Notes under the pieces: model-generated | What the model was told of the DNA's origin: nothing | The model's database searches: none | What the model saw: only the letters and a program-made list of their open reading frames with translations | Part shown: positions 42,789 through 53,483 of the stretch, piece after piece | Numbering within the stretch: the first letter of the stretch is position 1 | Layout: every line of letters begins with the position of its first letter | Assembly (NCBI GenBank): GCA_004764695.1 | Contig: SMSO01000035.1 | Span: 246,001-310,000 of the forward strand | Direction: 5' to 3' | Length of the DNA stretch: 64,000 nucleotides | Source: Schizochytrium sp. TIO01 | Lineage: Eukaryota > Sar > Bigyra > Thraustochytrida > Thraustochytriidae | Made by a program: the position numbers and the translations under genes

Positions 42789-43971
42789 CTGCTAACTCAT
42801 CAAGCTTTTCATATCGGCCCTTTTCCTCAAGCTTCACAGCGGACTTGAGCTTTGGACAAGAGATCTGAGCGAATGTCTTTCCAAGAATGAGTTCCATAAT
42901 GACGATACCAAGGCCAAGAATGTCCAACTGTTCAAGTCCCTTGCGTTGATCGCTGCGAAATTCAGCCTTGTTCAAAGTGCGGATTGTCTTAATCACCTTA
43001 ACATGGACACCGAGGCGCTGACTCAGAAGGAAACTATCTGAGCGCACCGTGCCATGGATATAGCCACCTTGATGAAATTTACCGATACGTTTCGCCACTT
43101 CGAGCAGGATTTCAACACGGTTAGCGTATGCTATGTTAAGCTTTTGCTCCTGAACAATCAGGTCTGTCAAATTACAAAACGTCTTGATGGGCACACCGTT
43201 CTCGTCCTGGTTAGGGATCTCATAAAATCCTTTCAGTTTGCGGCGTTTTTGTGTCTCAATGAGCATTGACCTGCGATTCCAGAAGCTCGGAGCTGTACTG
43301 GGCGGGGACTTTTTGTTCAGCTGCTCTAAAACATAAAGCTTGCGAGCAATCTCTTCAGTAGTCCCGCCTTTGCTCAACACATCAAAAACAGCCTCCTTTT
43401 GAGCACTGGCGTCAGCCCATCCGCTCGGATTTGAAAACTCAAAGTCGCTCTCGTCCTCATCACCATTCTGAAAAACTTTACGTCCATACATGGTTTCGAA
43501 TGAGGTTTGGCTTAAACCAGTGAAATCTGAGTCTACAGAGTCTTCCTCATCAAGAAAGTCTTTTTCGTCATCATCGGATGAAGACGATGATGAAAAGACA
43601 GAACCTGGGTTGGTACCGCGGCCACTTTTAGTTGTGCTGCGCTTGTCACTTTTGCTTGATCTTGTTGAGCGAATGCTCAGTTTGGCTTTGAGAGATATAC
43701 GGCTTTTGCTCTTTGATTTTGACGTTGAGCGAGAGGTGGATTTGGCCGTAGACCTAGCTGAACCAGGACCCTTTTTAGAGCTTCGTCTAGCCAGGTCGTC
43801 CTCAAAGGCCTCCCAGCCAGCTTCGATGCTGTCATCCTCAGCATTTGACTGGCGCCCATTGAATAAGTCGTCATAACTGACAAAGGAACTTTGTGATTGA
43901 TCCTCGCCAATATTCACATCTGCGTAAGGATCTGCTTTTGTTGAGGTCCTCGACCGATTGAGACGTCTCAT
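42664..43971 (-). CDS. Pseudokinase domain, 5' part of the kinase-phosphatase fusion gene
   Basis: A 435-residue frame with an ATG at 43969-43971. The first 200 residues are acidic and Ser/Lys-rich, with SR-like runs. From about residue 240 a kinase-like fold follows: a helix like subdomain VIa (ILLEVAKRIGKFHQGGYIHG), then H306-G-T-V-R-S-D-S where active kinases have HRDLKxxN, no DFG at the expected place, and a good subdomain IX (QLDILGLGIVIMELILGK). With the catalytic Asp, Lys, Asn and DFG missing, this is a pseudokinase. It runs into the final lobe (LIELCAQCISPMRPHA) and then hits TGA at 42664-42666. The expected RPS motif and last helix continue in the other frame, which is the phosphatase frame. 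A two-base gain in the GCGC run (42676-42681) would restore one chain of about 1,310 residues. Confidence 0.75.
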   Translation of the reverse strand: MRRLNRSRTSTKADPYADVNIGEDQSQSSFVSYDDLFNGRQSNAEDDSIEAGWEAFEDDLARRSSKKGPGSARSTAKSTSRSTSKSKSKSRISLKAKLSIRSTRSSKSDKRSTTKSGRGTNPGSVFSSSSSSDDDEKDFLDEEDSVDSDFTGLSQTSFETMYGRKVFQNGDEDESDFEFSNPSGWADASAQKEAVFDVLSKGGTTEEIARKLYVLEQLNKKSPPSTAPSFWNRRSMLIETQKRRKLKGFYEIPNQDENGVPIKTFCNLTDLIVQEQKLNIAYANRVEILLEVAKRIGKFHQGGYIHGTVRSDSFLLSQRLGVHVKVIKTIRTLNKAEFRSDQRKGLEQLDILGLGIVIMELILGKTFAQISCPKLKSAVKLEEKGRYEKLDELADGVDAEVRGLLFAAGTDVPGSLIELCAQCISPMRPHAPFCG

Positions 43972-45737
43972 CGCTGCTTACTCAATTCCTAATCTCCGTG
44001 AAAGCCTCGAGTTTTGCATGCACTACTTCAAGACGGTACTTCTTAGTGCCGTAAGCACCTGATACAATGCACGGAAATCACTCTCCGAGCACTGCCAAGT
44101 TACGACCACGTCGCCCAAACCCAGAACTTGAAGAGGTTCTGCAGAGCACCAGGAAAGTACACGTGCGAGGGATCAATGTCGCTTTACCTCGAGAGCTGAT
44201 TTTCCAATTCAAGTTAACCTTTCAGGACTCAGCCACCCCGCCCGAAATAAGAGTTCCTCGCACAAAACCCCTGCAATCCAATGCCTCGAGGGAAGCTCTT
44301 CCCGGGCCGGAAACCGCGGCAATGGGTCCTTCGGCTACCTCTTGGCGCTTTGCAGTAGGTGCTGTGCACCGCCACGAAGAGCGACCGATCGATTACTTCT
44401 TTCGTAATATAAATTGTAACTTTTTATAAAATTCTCCTTTTAAAGTTGTGTAAGCGAGAAAGTGAACGTGCCAGCCTCAGCTTTTACTCCAATTCAAGCG
44501 GCTTCAGAACAGAAGAAACTGGCACAGGTTGCCAAGCCAAACAGCCTTGCAAGCGACCAGAGAAGCAAAAGCCAAAGAGAGTGTAAGAGCACGCCACCGC
44601 TACGTATTTGCCTACCTAGATTGTATTCCGAAAACCAAACAAACCACACACAATAAATTACGATTCCACTCTTTATGATGAAACTATCTACTAGTACTAT
44701 CTATATGATAGCTAGGTACCTACTACGCTATAATAATGATTGATTTTGTTTATCTATTAGGCTACCTACGCAATCCTCTAAGACTGCCTGTGTAGCGTAT
44801 AACGAGACGAGAAAAACCCTCTCCCGGTCAATCTGCACCCTCCTTCGCGGGTGTGGACAGAGGCAGAAGCAGCTGCTTAAGCCGCTAGAACCTGCCAAGA
44901 TACCTGCCACAGTTGATCACTACCCTGTCTCTGTCAATCGCCCCTGGCTGTACCTAATAGCCTGCTATCACTGCGCGGGCGTGAGCGCTGAGAATCGCTT
45001 GCAGCACGTAAATTGCAATTGATACTACCGCGCCGCAGACTCCTTTTATACCCCCCATGGCACGCTTAAACCCACTGTTGCCGTGCACGCGCGCATGGTA
45101 CCCCCCAAACCCCCTCTTTCCGCACACACGCACACTCTCTCATACAAACACTTGCTGCTGGATTTTCTCGAGACGGGCCGCCTCTGCTGCTCCATGGGAG
45201 GCGTGGCGACCGCGGAGACTGCCAGAGAGGCTTGCTCGATAGTGGCCGCTAGCCCGAATACGCCGAGGCCCAGCCCGCTGCCTGGAAGCTACCGGCAGCC
45301 GCCACACGCGAGGTCTTCTCAGCAGCGCGCGAAATTCAAGGTGCCTGAGAGGGCGCACGCGCGTGCACAAAGGCTGAGATCACTGAGGGGTCCCAAGGTT
45401 CCATGCTGCACAAGGTTAGGTCTCTTTATCTCTTTACTTTTATTTTCTTAAAGGTTCAACACACATCATAGAGAAAGCTGCGATTGAAGATTAAGTTTGG
45501 AAATTGGGAAGCTAGGCTAGGTGAGACAATATGGCATGACTTGAGTGCAAATGTTGACACTTCAAACTCGCATGCTCGATTCTTTTTAGCGATCATAAGT
45601 TTTACTAAATACTCCATAAGACGTGGTGCTCTATCCAATGAGAGCGAGCCTTGGCTGTACTTGAGTTTCGATCTGAATTAAAGCATTGCACATAGACTCT
45701 GGCTAGTGCAAGCGTCGGTCACTTATGAAGGGAAAGC
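43972..45737. other. Intergenic region with an uncertain 120-codon frame
   Basis: It holds the divergent promoter of the kinase-phosphatase gene and the downstream region of the tetraspanin-like gene. A 120-codon ATG-started frame at 44067-44429 (+), 95 bases from the fusion gene start, translates to a basic Pro-rich peptide with no family I recognise. A C-rich stretch at 45045-45180 contains short CA-type runs. I see nothing else. Confidence 0.4.
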
Positions 45738-47037
45738 TTAAATTTTGTCATCAATGTCCCGCACAGGTGAGACTACCACAAAGGAGTCCCCTGGTGGGAG
45801 GCGAGCGCTGGACCTGTCAAAGCTGTGCATCCGAGTCTGAAAATCATCAGCGCTACTGGAGTTCCCTTGGCTACTGTGGTCTTTGGTCATGTAAGCATTC
45901 CAAAAGTCAAGGGACATGCTTTGGTCTCCATCTGTAGGTCCCAGACACAATGAGCCAAAACCTACCAAGCAAAGGAAGATTGAAATTGACCCGGTGCTAA
46001 TCATAGCAATGGCTACTGGACGACACGAGGTAAGAATCCAAGCATACATCACAAACTGAAAGGCGCTGATTTTGCCTCCGCCACAGCCAAAGGTAGGTTC
46101 AGATGCGTCACCAACAATAGGGATCTTTGTTGTTGGCTCTGTTAGCTGTTCAATAGAAAAGCTCCCAATACTCAAGCCACTAATATCCACCACAGTAGAG
46201 TTAATTGTCCCACATATGAAGTCAGTGACCGCAAGATCGAACCATTGAACATGTCCGTAGCTACCGACACAAGTATCCAGCAGCTTTTCCATTGTTGAAA
46301 GCTTGTTATAATACGCAGCTGTATAAAATGTTTCGCAGGTTTCCAAGTTGTCCCAACTGAATTGTAAATCGTGCATGTAATAATCATTTAATCAAAGCCA
46401 GTTGCCAAAGTTAGTTTTCGAAATGCACAAGACATATATATTAACCAAACAGATACACAACATACCGTTCATCATCAATAGCAATGCCAAGTCTGGTTAT
46501 GGCTGCATCTGAGTGGACAAGACCAGCAACACGACAACATTGGTCGTACATGGCAACTGAAAAGTCTAGCAACTGGCGTGTTGTGCTATTTTCAAAGTCG
46601 CTAGTATCTGTGACAGTAGAGTCTAAGCCTGAGATCGTGGAAAGGATGATAGCGCCTCCCGCAACATTTGAAACTGCTCCAAGCAGCACAAGACCAAGAC
46701 AAAAGGTCATGAGACGCTTAATGTTGAAGACAGTTACTAGGTACAGGATCGTGCATAAAACAAAGCTCAAACACCCAGCTACATATGAAACCTCAACTAA
46801 TTTCTTGAATTGGTTTTCTTGAATATCCATTACGTGCACCACATAGCCTGCGAAGGTGCTGAAGTCATCCTCTTTCAGTTTATGCGCAAAGAATACAATC
46901 AATGCGTTGGCAGCTCCAATGGCTATACTGCTAAATAGCAAGAGAAGACTCAAGCGATGGGGCTGCGCATTCTCTAGGCTCTTGATCTCGCTACGTATGC
47001 TCCTCTGAATGCTATGAGGTCGAGTCTCCTCGCTCAT
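45738..47037 (-). CDS. Tetraspanin-like four-span membrane protein, two exons
   Basis: Exon 1 is 46466-47037 and exon 2 is 45738-46356. The 109-base intron (46357-46465) has a GTATGT donor and a TTTACAATTCAG acceptor; splicing joins DDE to RWDNLETC through a split CGT codon. The product is about 396 residues. Four hydrophobic segments are visible: LSLLLLFSSIAIGAANALIV, then VAGCLSFVLCTILYLVTV, then FCLGLVLLGAVSNVAGGAII, and, after a large loop of about 180 residues, AIAMISTGSISIFLCLVGFG. The large loop contains a CC pair (DQCCRVA) and further Cys, and the spacing of TM1-3 fits the tetraspanin plan, but the CCG motif is not exact. The likely place is the plasma membrane or endosome. The start is the ATG at 47035-47037; an upstream exon cannot be excluded. 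Confidence 0.6.
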
Positions 47038-47796
47038 GGGTCTGTCAATTGAAGGACGATTGAATGAGTTCCCAGCTCTTGAGCGATCAGCACATTTAGA
47101 AGGTTCGGAACCTGCCAGGCCAAAGAAGAATGACAAAGCAAATAGGGCCTAGCTTAAGAAAAAAGGCTGTCCGAAAGAACGTTGTAGTGCAGCTGCAGCG
47201 TTCTCATCAGGTTTTGCAGTAGCACCGGACCTGAAAACTAAATCTACCAGTCCACGGATCGTCAACAGGGTTACAGATGATTACTTCTGTTTCTGTTTTA
47301 AAAGTTTAAAAGTTTTATTTTTTAAAGCAGGGGGTAAGTACAATGCAACAAGCTCGTTTCTGCATTTCTGTCTTCAATCCATTTGTTGTTTGCGACTCAA
47401 TTTCAAGACGTTTGTTTAAAGGTCGAAGTTTGGGTCTTGATAAAAGGTTTGTGTTCCGTGCAAAGTTGATTTTTACTTTTGTTTTAGCATAACTCCATGA
47501 GTATGCAGGATTAAGCCTAACGAAAAGGCAAAATTTATTTTGTCGCTTAGGGTTGCCCTTTCTCAATTCAAGTACCTACCTTCTTGCTAAAATAGGACAA
47601 GGCAGCTTCGGCACGTAGTGATTAAATGGCAGGTTCTTTAGCCAGCACGATGTTACCTTTGACTTGAATAGCACAGTATTTAGACTATAGAGTCACATCT
47701 AAATTATGACTTTAAAGTCTAAGTATACACTCACATTAGAGGATATTATCAACATTTTTGCTTTTGAGTTACTGGAGTATTTGTTGTCTTAAAGGT
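47038..47796. other. Intergenic region upstream of the tetraspanin-like gene
   Basis: It contains the promoter of the tetraspanin-like gene and the 3' end of the HEAT-protein gene, both on the minus strand. The open frame of the tetraspanin gene runs upstream to 47136 without another ATG. No repeat or other gene is visible. Confidence 0.5.
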
Positions 47797-50700
47797 TCAA
47801 AGCCGATCAAGACCAAGGCCTACGTGAAGAACCTTTTCCCGTTGAGGGTCTGGGAAGGCGAACTTTCGTATGAGAGAATCGAGCACACCCCGGGCACGAT
47901 CACAGTGAAAGCGAACAACCTTGTCTGTATCTTGATCTCCAATATCATTAATAATGTGCATGGCCTCACGAAGCTCGTGCGGAATTTCATGAAGTCCACG
48001 AGCATCTTCCATAGACGCTGCGCCTTCAATCATCTTCAGTAAGACATAAGCTGCGGCACGACGTGCAGAAACCTGTTTATCAAACGTCAAAGTACCCTTC
48101 GCAAGCGCAACTACACTGCTTGCGTACTTGAACGCAGCCCATGGGGCCTGAGCACTGACATCAGCCAAATTTGACAGACAACTCGTACGAAACATGGTCA
48201 AAAGCTCCTCTGGGGGTTTGATTTTTGCACTGGCTTTACGCTGCGCTGGGGTTCGATAGCGTCCCTGTTCGTCCACCTTGACGTTGGCAATGTTGTCAGA
48301 ACGGCCAGAAGCCCCATTGCAAAATGCAAGAATAAGTTGAGGCGCAAAAACAGGTAGCAGCTGCCCGGCACGTCGTGCAGAACTGGCTAAAGCCTCGCCA
48401 ATTCGAATCCGCACATTGATTGGTACCGACTCATCAAGGAAAAGGTTGATAAGTCTAGGAAACATTTGTTGTGGAAAACGTTCGCAAGCAAAACTTAACG
48501 CCTTCACGCAAATCAAATATACATACGAATCTTCGTCTTGAAGTGTCGAGACCAAAATATCCACAATCTCAATAAAATGAGCATCAGTCGGTTGCAAGAT
48601 CCCAGACAGGACACCACGGAGTTTGTCTAAGCCCATTGCACGGATTGGCGGATCCTTGCTGCGTAAATCTTGCTCAGCATCCGAAATTTTGTCACCCAAC
48701 GGATCAAATATATCAATGTCCTTATTGCCCTCTGCGAGCTGTTGGCGCCTTTCTTCACGTGCGTGTAAGAGTGACCATCGGGAAGCATCATTGCTTTGGT
48801 TTTGCTGTTCTGGATTAGTCAGAATTGCAACTCGCACAGCCGAAGCAAGTTCAGCAATTTCACTTGCCATACCTTGAATGGCCCCCTTTGCCTTGTTAAG
48901 GTAAACCTCAGTTGCTTCGTTGGCAGCCAGTGCTTGAGAATCAATAATTTGAGCGATAACAGTTTCATCATCCATTCGGCTAAGTGCCGAAAGCGGCGTC
49001 AAGAGCCGTTCAAGGACTTTGTAACGCGAAGGACCGTCCTTAGCGGACCACAAGTCTGCATTTGCTTCGCTCGATGCCAGACTAGCAGCCATAGCCAAAG
49101 CAACAGGTGCGAGGTCTAAGGCAAAAGCCCCACGAGCGCTTGCCTTCCCGGTCACAGGCTGCTCTGCCTCGTGCCGCCATAACCCGAGTGCTTGTGCACA
49201 ACCACTGAGCAGCTCACTAATACCATTAACTACAGCCTCGACATCAATGTATTGCTTCGAGAGGGCAAAATTAGCTTGGTTCTCTAAGAGACCCTGAATG
49301 AGCACTACGTCCGCCGCAACTTGCGGGTCAAGCTGACTTGATTCCCTTTCGAGGATGTGAGCCACGCCACGCAGAGCCTGTGCAAAAAGATGGTTTTGTA
49401 GTAAACGGGAGTTTTGATGATTTCGGACAAGCTTGATCACATAAGAAGACCGGTCCTCGGGATTCAAGTCTAAATATGCACTTTCAGCATCCTTGTCAAG
49501 ATTAAGCATCGGATCTCTGCTCTCACTTTGCGCGCTTGGCTCTCCCAAACTCTCTAAAAGGGATGGCCCACCGTCTTCACTTTTCCGCAATTTTAAACGA
49601 ATGCCATTTGGTCGTGCCGTCCAGCCAGGAGGTCCTGTAAAGGACGCAAATTTGCGAAGCAATTTGACCCCCACATCTGGGTCTGTGTGATCAAGCCAAA
49701 GCCTCACCAAAGCTTGGGTTTCGCCTTCCCCTCGACAGCTTTTCATAGACGTAAACCACCACAACTCAAGAATTAGCGGGATTACATCCGCGATGATTTG
49801 AACAAACTTGGGATCAGGAGGAGCTGCAGCAAGAAGAATTCGTACAAATTCCACAGCCTGAAGAATTGCAGTTTCATTCGCAGGTTCGCTCAATGTCTTG
49901 ACAAAAGGTTGCAGCACATGCTCGCGAACGATGTTTTCGTCTTCAACTACCAAGGAATTTACAGTCATAACAGCTGAGCGTCGTACTAATGCTCCTCTTT
50001 GCGTGTCGGCGTCTCGAAGACTTTCTCGAATGAGATCCACTAGTTGGTCGGCAATAGCCTTACGTCCTTCTGGCTTTTGAATGAGCAATTTAGACACTTG
50101 CTGAAACGCTTGGATGTTGCCGTGAGGTACATTGGTAAGCATTGTGGTCATCACGGCGAGGACTCCGCCTCGACGAGTCACTAGCTCGGAGAGTCTGCGT
50201 CCGAGTTTCGAACGCACCTCCCTTTGACGAACTGTTGTCACACCGTGCGTCTTAAGTGCCTGAGCATAACGAGCCTGGAGCTGTAATGCCCGAAGCATGC
50301 CCGAAACATGGTCTCGCGTGCTTTTCATGTCTGGCAAAATAGTTTCGTTCAGGGCCTCTGATATGAGGCATCTGTCTCCGAGGTACCGATCTTGCAAGAA
50401 ATGAGCAAATGCTCTGCACGTGCACAGGCCCTCCAACACTGCATGAGCTCCTCGTGCGAGGCTTTCATCGCAGAGCTTGACTTGAAAACCTTGATTCTTT
50501 ATACTGTCCTCTAAGCGAAGAGATTTCGCAGAATCCCTTGCCATAGACCAATCCCGGCATTTGGGTTTAGCTCCGAAGATTTCTTGCCCAGATCCCAGGG
50601 CAAGGTAAGGGTATACTACCCAGCACAAGAGACATTCCAAGACTATTTGTACATTAAGTTGATGCGCAACGCTCACCATGGTGGCTGGGTCTGGGGGCCT

Positions 50701-50913
50701 TTCAGGCCCTGATTGGGCAACACGTTTTTCTGCGGTGTCGGAGTGCCCTTGTCCATCACCATTTTCACCATCTTTACTAGGCTCGGTCTCAAGCGAATTG
50801 CGAAGGTCGATTTCTTCCCGCAGTAGTTTAATGAACTCAGCACAGTGGCTATGAAGGTCTTCCAAAGAAGCGTAAGCCGCCTCTGTGCGCACGAAGGAGA
50901 TAGCAGACTCCAT
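47797..50913 (-). CDS. TANGO6: TANGO6/RTP1-like HEAT-repeat protein
   Basis: A 1038-residue, largely helical protein with HEAT-like repeats. The C-terminal third matches the RTP1_C1/C2 region: IRAMGLDKLRGVLSGI at about residue 755, then the LQDEDSYVYLICVKALSFAC block, the RIRIGEALASSARRAGQLLP block, and FRTSCLSNLADVS. In yeast RTP1 helps assembly and nuclear import of RNA polymerase II; animal TANGO6 is linked to Golgi organisation and to vesicle trafficking. A middle segment (residues about 250-400) carries more HEAT-type helices, and residues 45-75 are acidic and disordered. ATG at 50911-50913. The assignment rests on the C-terminal motifs and general layout; another HEAT family is possible for the N-terminal half. 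Confidence 0.72.
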   Translation of the reverse strand: MESAISFVRTEAAYASLEDLHSHCAEFIKLLREEIDLRNSLETEPSKDGENGDGQGHSDTAEKRVAQSGPERPPDPATMVSVAHQLNVQIVLECLLCWVVYPYLALGSGQEIFGAKPKCRDWSMARDSAKSLRLEDSIKNQGFQVKLCDESLARGAHAVLEGLCTCRAFAHFLQDRYLGDRCLISEALNETILPDMKSTRDHVSGMLRALQLQARYAQALKTHGVTTVRQREVRSKLGRRLSELVTRRGGVLAVMTTMLTNVPHGNIQAFQQVSKLLIQKPEGRKAIADQLVDLIRESLRDADTQRGALVRRSAVMTVNSLVVEDENIVREHVLQPFVKTLSEPANETAILQAVEFVRILLAAAPPDPKFVQIIADVIPLILELWWFTSMKSCRGEGETQALVRLWLDHTDPDVGVKLLRKFASFTGPPGWTARPNGIRLKLRKSEDGGPSLLESLGEPSAQSESRDPMLNLDKDAESAYLDLNPEDRSSYVIKLVRNHQNSRLLQNHLFAQALRGVAHILERESSQLDPQVAADVVLIQGLLENQANFALSKQYIDVEAVVNGISELLSGCAQALGLWRHEAEQPVTGKASARGAFALDLAPVALAMAASLASSEANADLWSAKDGPSRYKVLERLLTPLSALSRMDDETVIAQIIDSQALAANEATEVYLNKAKGAIQGMASEIAELASAVRVAILTNPEQQNQSNDASRWSLLHAREERRQQLAEGNKDIDIFDPLGDKISDAEQDLRSKDPPIRAMGLDKLRGVLSGILQPTDAHFIEIVDILVSTLQDEDSYVYLICVKALSFACERFPQQMFPRLINLFLDESVPINVRIRIGEALASSARRAGQLLPVFAPQLILAFCNGASGRSDNIANVKVDEQGRYRTPAQRKASAKIKPPEELLTMFRTSCLSNLADVSAQAPWAAFKYASSVVALAKGTLTFDKQVSARRAAAYVLLKMIEGAASMEDARGLHEIPHELREAMHIINDIGDQDTDKVVRFHCDRARGVLDSLIRKFAFPDPQREKVLHVGLGLDRL

Positions 50914-51426
50914 CGCGAGTTTCGGGTCTGCTGTGCTCTATTCCCTTTTTTTTTTTTTCCTTTTTTTTTCTTTTCTTGTTAGTGGTTAGAAGGAGATGGA
51001 GATTCTCGAATATCGATATTCCTTGATAAAATCAGGAGCTTTGCTCATCTGCTAGAGCATGGAATAAATCAAAACGAGTTCATGACGGTACACAAGGATA
51101 CTTCGGATAAAGACTGGATTTCTGAGTTTGGGAGGAGATAGATATCATATAGATATAGCAAGGATAATTTTTACTCGGGAAGGGAAATAATTATTTTGTG
51201 TTAGTCCGGAACAAGGTTGGACGATGATCGGTATGCTTGAAGATGCATCTCCGAAAATCTATCTAACAAGCAGATTGAGGATTTGATGTTCGTCTCATTT
51301 GTCGCATGTATGAGATTAAAAGGATGCAAAGCCTAGATTACTAAACTTATTTTAAAAAAAAAAAGGATTCAGTGACACGAAGTTTGTAAATTTCATTCTT
51401 TGAGGACATGCATGGCACGGTTTACG
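50914..51426. other. Intergenic region with a poly-T tract
   Basis: A pyrimidine run at 50940-50975 (a purine-rich leader on the minus strand) sits just upstream of the TANGO6-like start. The rest is AT-rich, with the 3' end of the next minus-strand gene. No gene is visible. Confidence 0.5.
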
Positions 51427-52716
51427 CTATTTCTTTCGATCTGCACGCTTGCGTGCAAGACCATCATGAAGGCGCTGGGCAAGCTTTCCTTTGTGCGTTG
51501 ATTGGAAAGAAGTAGTGCCTATAATGTTTTCAACCTGTACTGTGTTCTGGCCGAAGAACTTGCGTGTTTCTTTAGGTGTATCAAAAACCTCGAAAGCTCG
51601 CCAGCTTGGGTGAGAATGTTGCACAAATGCAAATGTTTTGCGAGAGATGATGTGGTGGTCAGCCCGGAACTCTAATATAGATCGAGTTGCCATGTCGACA
51701 TGTAGAGTGCGTTGAGCTAAAGACTGTAAAAAGTAGCAGTAGTTGTTTTCATCAAGTTTGGAAACGAACATGTCCGCAAGAAGGAACAATGAAGCTGCAA
51801 GCTTAGCAAACTGCAATGTATCCTCACCTTGAGCATCAATCTCCCAGTCCCGTTCGGCAAGCTCGTAACCGTAGCCATCGTCAAAATGGCCCAGGACGGC
51901 AATCTGCAATTTCCGATTGAGAAGTAGATATCCGTCTCGCGTCAAAGTGTTATTGTCATCAATATCGGCAGCTAGCCAGAAGAGTGTCACCAAGGCGTTA
52001 AAACGGGGTGATGTGCGAATGGACTCCCGAGTCAAGATAGCCCGATCAGACGAGTAGGCTTTGCTAAGCGGAGCCCGTTTTTCTTTTAGCAGGTGCTCAT
52101 TCTCTTGAACAAAGTGTTGGATTACCTGCTGAACGACCCTGATACGAGGGCGGGAACCAAATAGAGCAAGAACATCACTATCGAACGTTTGGTCATGCTG
52201 TTTCAGATCCTCAAATGTAAGTTTCTTTTTGGGGGATTTTATAAAATCTGCGTTTAATGATGCTAGCCATTCTGGAGCTTCTCTACTTGGTGCGCTCCCA
52301 TTGGCATCCACATCAAGACGCAAGAGGTCTGCAAACTCAAGCCCTAATACGCTTCGTCGCGTTAGGAAGGGCTCCCACTCACTTTCTCCACTTTGCAGTC
52401 TTGGTAAAGTCGGTTTAAGCTCAAAGAGGCCACACAAGCTACCCTGGCGCAATTGCTTCTCCATTTGCTTGCGTCTAGCCTCGGCAGCACGCCTTGCGTT
52501 CTCCTCTTCCTGCTCCTTGGCAGCTTTGCTCGATGCCAAAACAGCAGCTTTTCGAGCTGTTGTTGTGCGCAGAAACAGAGCTGTCGGCCCGAGTTCCTCG
52601 TAAATCTCCTGCGGACTTTTGTCCATTCCTTTGGACTCCTCGTCACCGTCGAAACTATCCTCATGGCGGCTCATGTTGCGGAGGAGACCCCCACCAGACG
52701 CAAAAGCATCAGCCAT
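51427..52716 (-). CDS. Conserved-looking protein of unknown role with an EF-hand-like loop
   Basis: A 429-residue soluble protein. An acidic N-terminus is followed by a charged coiled-coil helix at about residues 55-95 (AAKEQEEENARRAAEARRKQ). The C-terminal half holds an EF-hand-like loop with its exiting helix, DIDDNNTLTRDGYLLLNRKL, near residue 260, then AERDWEIDAQGEDTLQFAKL and FLLADMFVSKLDE. That arrangement, an EF-hand followed by a D-W-x-x-D segment and a hydrophobic L-A-D helix, reminds me of Ca2+-binding modules in protist flagellar and signalling proteins, but I cannot name the family. The loop lacks the usual Gly at position 6 and Glu at position 12, so Ca2+ binding is doubtful. ATG at 52714-52716; no membrane segment or signal peptide. 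Confidence 0.65.
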   Translation of the reverse strand: MADAFASGGGLLRNMSRHEDSFDGDEESKGMDKSPQEIYEELGPTALFLRTTTARKAAVLASSKAAKEQEEENARRAAEARRKQMEKQLRQGSLCGLFELKPTLPRLQSGESEWEPFLTRRSVLGLEFADLLRLDVDANGSAPSREAPEWLASLNADFIKSPKKKLTFEDLKQHDQTFDSDVLALFGSRPRIRVVQQVIQHFVQENEHLLKEKRAPLSKAYSSDRAILTRESIRTSPRFNALVTLFWLAADIDDNNTLTRDGYLLLNRKLQIAVLGHFDDGYGYELAERDWEIDAQGEDTLQFAKLAASLFLLADMFVSKLDENNYCYFLQSLAQRTLHVDMATRSILEFRADHHIISRKTFAFVQHSHPSWRAFEVFDTPKETRKFFGQNTVQVENIIGTTSFQSTHKGKLAQRLHDGLARKRADRKK

Positions 52717-53483
52717 GATCGTGTTTTAAGATTCCCACAAGTACGAACCTCAGACACGTGGCTCTAACTTGCGTACCTTGAGCAAGCTACCAAGCAAGCA
52801 GTATCCCCCTTCTCCAAGCGTTTTTTACCGTGCAGCTCGCAGCACGTTTTCCAACTTCGTGCAAACCTTCTTGGCACTGACAGTGTCGTCCCTGCTAAGC
52901 TAACTCCACCTCAACAAGTCTGCCAATCTCAGCGAAAATATCGACCTCGATTATGTCAAGGTCCAGCTCTGCAGAACTCCGCGCAGCAAGAACTTAGCTC
53001 TGGAGTCCATATCCGTAAACCACCATCGTCCTCCGCGCGGTACACACTCTTATACTGGGGACTACATGAGGACTTGGTGAGGACTCTATGTCTAGGGAAC
53101 CCGCACCACCTTAATTATGTTTCGAGAGATTAAGGAGGGTTTTCTAGCCACCCAGACTCTGAGGTCTTCCTTCACGCCAGTCCTGTGTCAGAGCCGTGTT
53201 CGGAGCACGCGAGACTCAGCGCCTGGGTTTGCTTGGCGCTAGTCAAGCTGGTTTGGGGTTTGACTTGATCCTTTCTTGGCGATTCGTTTCGATTCGTCTC
53301 TCCGAAGCTCCCTGCATTTGTCTGGTTTGAGTTGTTCTGCGAATTGAACGCGTAGAGCACTTCGTTCGAGAGGCCATATACTACTGCGCCTCCACGCCTG
53401 AAGGCTTGAGACAAAACATCTTTTATTCTATTGGGGTGACTCGTGTAACTTGGTGAGGCAACTTTGAATTGATTACTTTCAAC
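52717..53483. other. Divergent promoter region
   Basis: About 770 bases between divergent genes. A minus-strand open frame at 53172-53414 begins with TTG rather than ATG and is not called. No TATA box is clear. Confidence 0.5.

Noticed and set aside
44067-44429. 120-codon ATG-started frame beside the fusion gene
   Set aside because: Not recognised and without clear protein character; left as an uncertain note rather than a gene call.
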